Shown piece after piece: positions 6,433 to 6,488 of a stretch of DNA of 6,488 bases. Both the position numbers and the translations under genes were made by a program. Below the pieces are notes generated by a model, which saw only the letters and a program-made list of their open reading frames with translations, was not told where the DNA came from and ran no database searches. Each line of letters starts with the position of its first letter. Within the stretch, counting starts at the first letter, position 1. The stretch comes from Comamonadaceae bacterium (GTDB lineage Bacteria; Pseudomonadota; Gammaproteobacteria; Burkholderiales; Burkholderiaceae_C): contig CANKNK010000102.1 of assembly GCA_947483455.1 (NCBI GenBank), positions 1-6,488 on the forward strand, written 5' to 3'.

Positions 6433-6488
6433 GTACCTCCGCCCAACCCGCTTTGCAATTGCTGCGCCCCGACTTCTGGGACGACGCA
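6429..6488 (+). CDS. N-terminal 20 codons of a probable DNA-3-methyladenine glycosylase (AlkA/HhH-GPD type), cut by window edge
   Basis: An ATG at 6429-6431 overlaps the TGA of cysS (ATGA) and opens a frame to the window end. The visible residues begin [20 protein letters not shown]. The RPDFWDDA segment resembles the start of DNA-3-methyladenine glycosylase 2 family proteins, which remove alkylated bases in base excision repair and which, as I recall, commonly follow cysS in Burkholderiales. No catalytic helix-hairpin-helix motif lies inside the window, so the identity depends on 20 residues plus expected gene order. The existence of a coupled gene here is more certain than its function. Confidence 0.6.
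   Translation, partial: MSTSAQPALQLLRPDFWDDA

Overview
This window looks like an ordinary chromosomal segment of a betaproteobacterium, most likely Burkholderiales and probably Comamonadaceae. The evidence is the moderately high GC content, the close resemblance of the proteins to that group, and the gene order (DUF349-type protein, lpxH, cyclophilins, cell-wall enzyme, TPR protein, then cysS and a DNA glycosylase). This assignment comes from recalled family knowledge, not from a search. There is no sign of a mobile element, phage, CRISPR array, RNA gene or recent transfer.

Layout. Positions 1-573 (+) hold the C-terminal end of a protein I take to be a DUF349-domain protein; its start lies outside the window. 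Facing it is a compact five-gene unit on the minus strand, read from 4872 down to 563: a secreted TPR protein with a C-terminal NTF2-like domain; an exported YkuD-fold L,D-transpeptidase-family enzyme with a related C-terminal NTF2-like domain; a periplasmic cyclophilin (PpiA type); a cytoplasmic cyclophilin (PpiB type); and LpxH of lipid A synthesis. Spacings are a 20 bp overlap, a 1 bp overlap, a 12 bp gap and a 20 bp gap, so one transcript is likely. The last gene overlaps the converging DUF349-type gene by 11 bp. A 174 bp divergent intergenic region (4873-5046) separates this unit from cysS (5047-6432, +). The stop codon of cysS overlaps (ATGA) the start of a gene that runs off the right edge and is probably a DNA-3-methyladenine glycosylase.

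How the genes fit together. The minus-strand unit has an envelope theme: a peptidoglycan-modifying enzyme, a TPR partner candidate, a periplasmic folding catalyst and an outer-membrane lipid A enzyme. The cytoplasmic PpiB is a passenger or paralogous duplicate. The most interesting point is that two adjacent, translationally coupled exported proteins, one enzymatic and one TPR-based, end in similar NTF2-like domains. The domain plan of the enzyme (helical N-part, YkuD, NTF2-like) resembles the Csd6/Pgp2 cell-shape L,D-carboxypeptidases of Helicobacter and Campylobacter. I see no wholly new system here.
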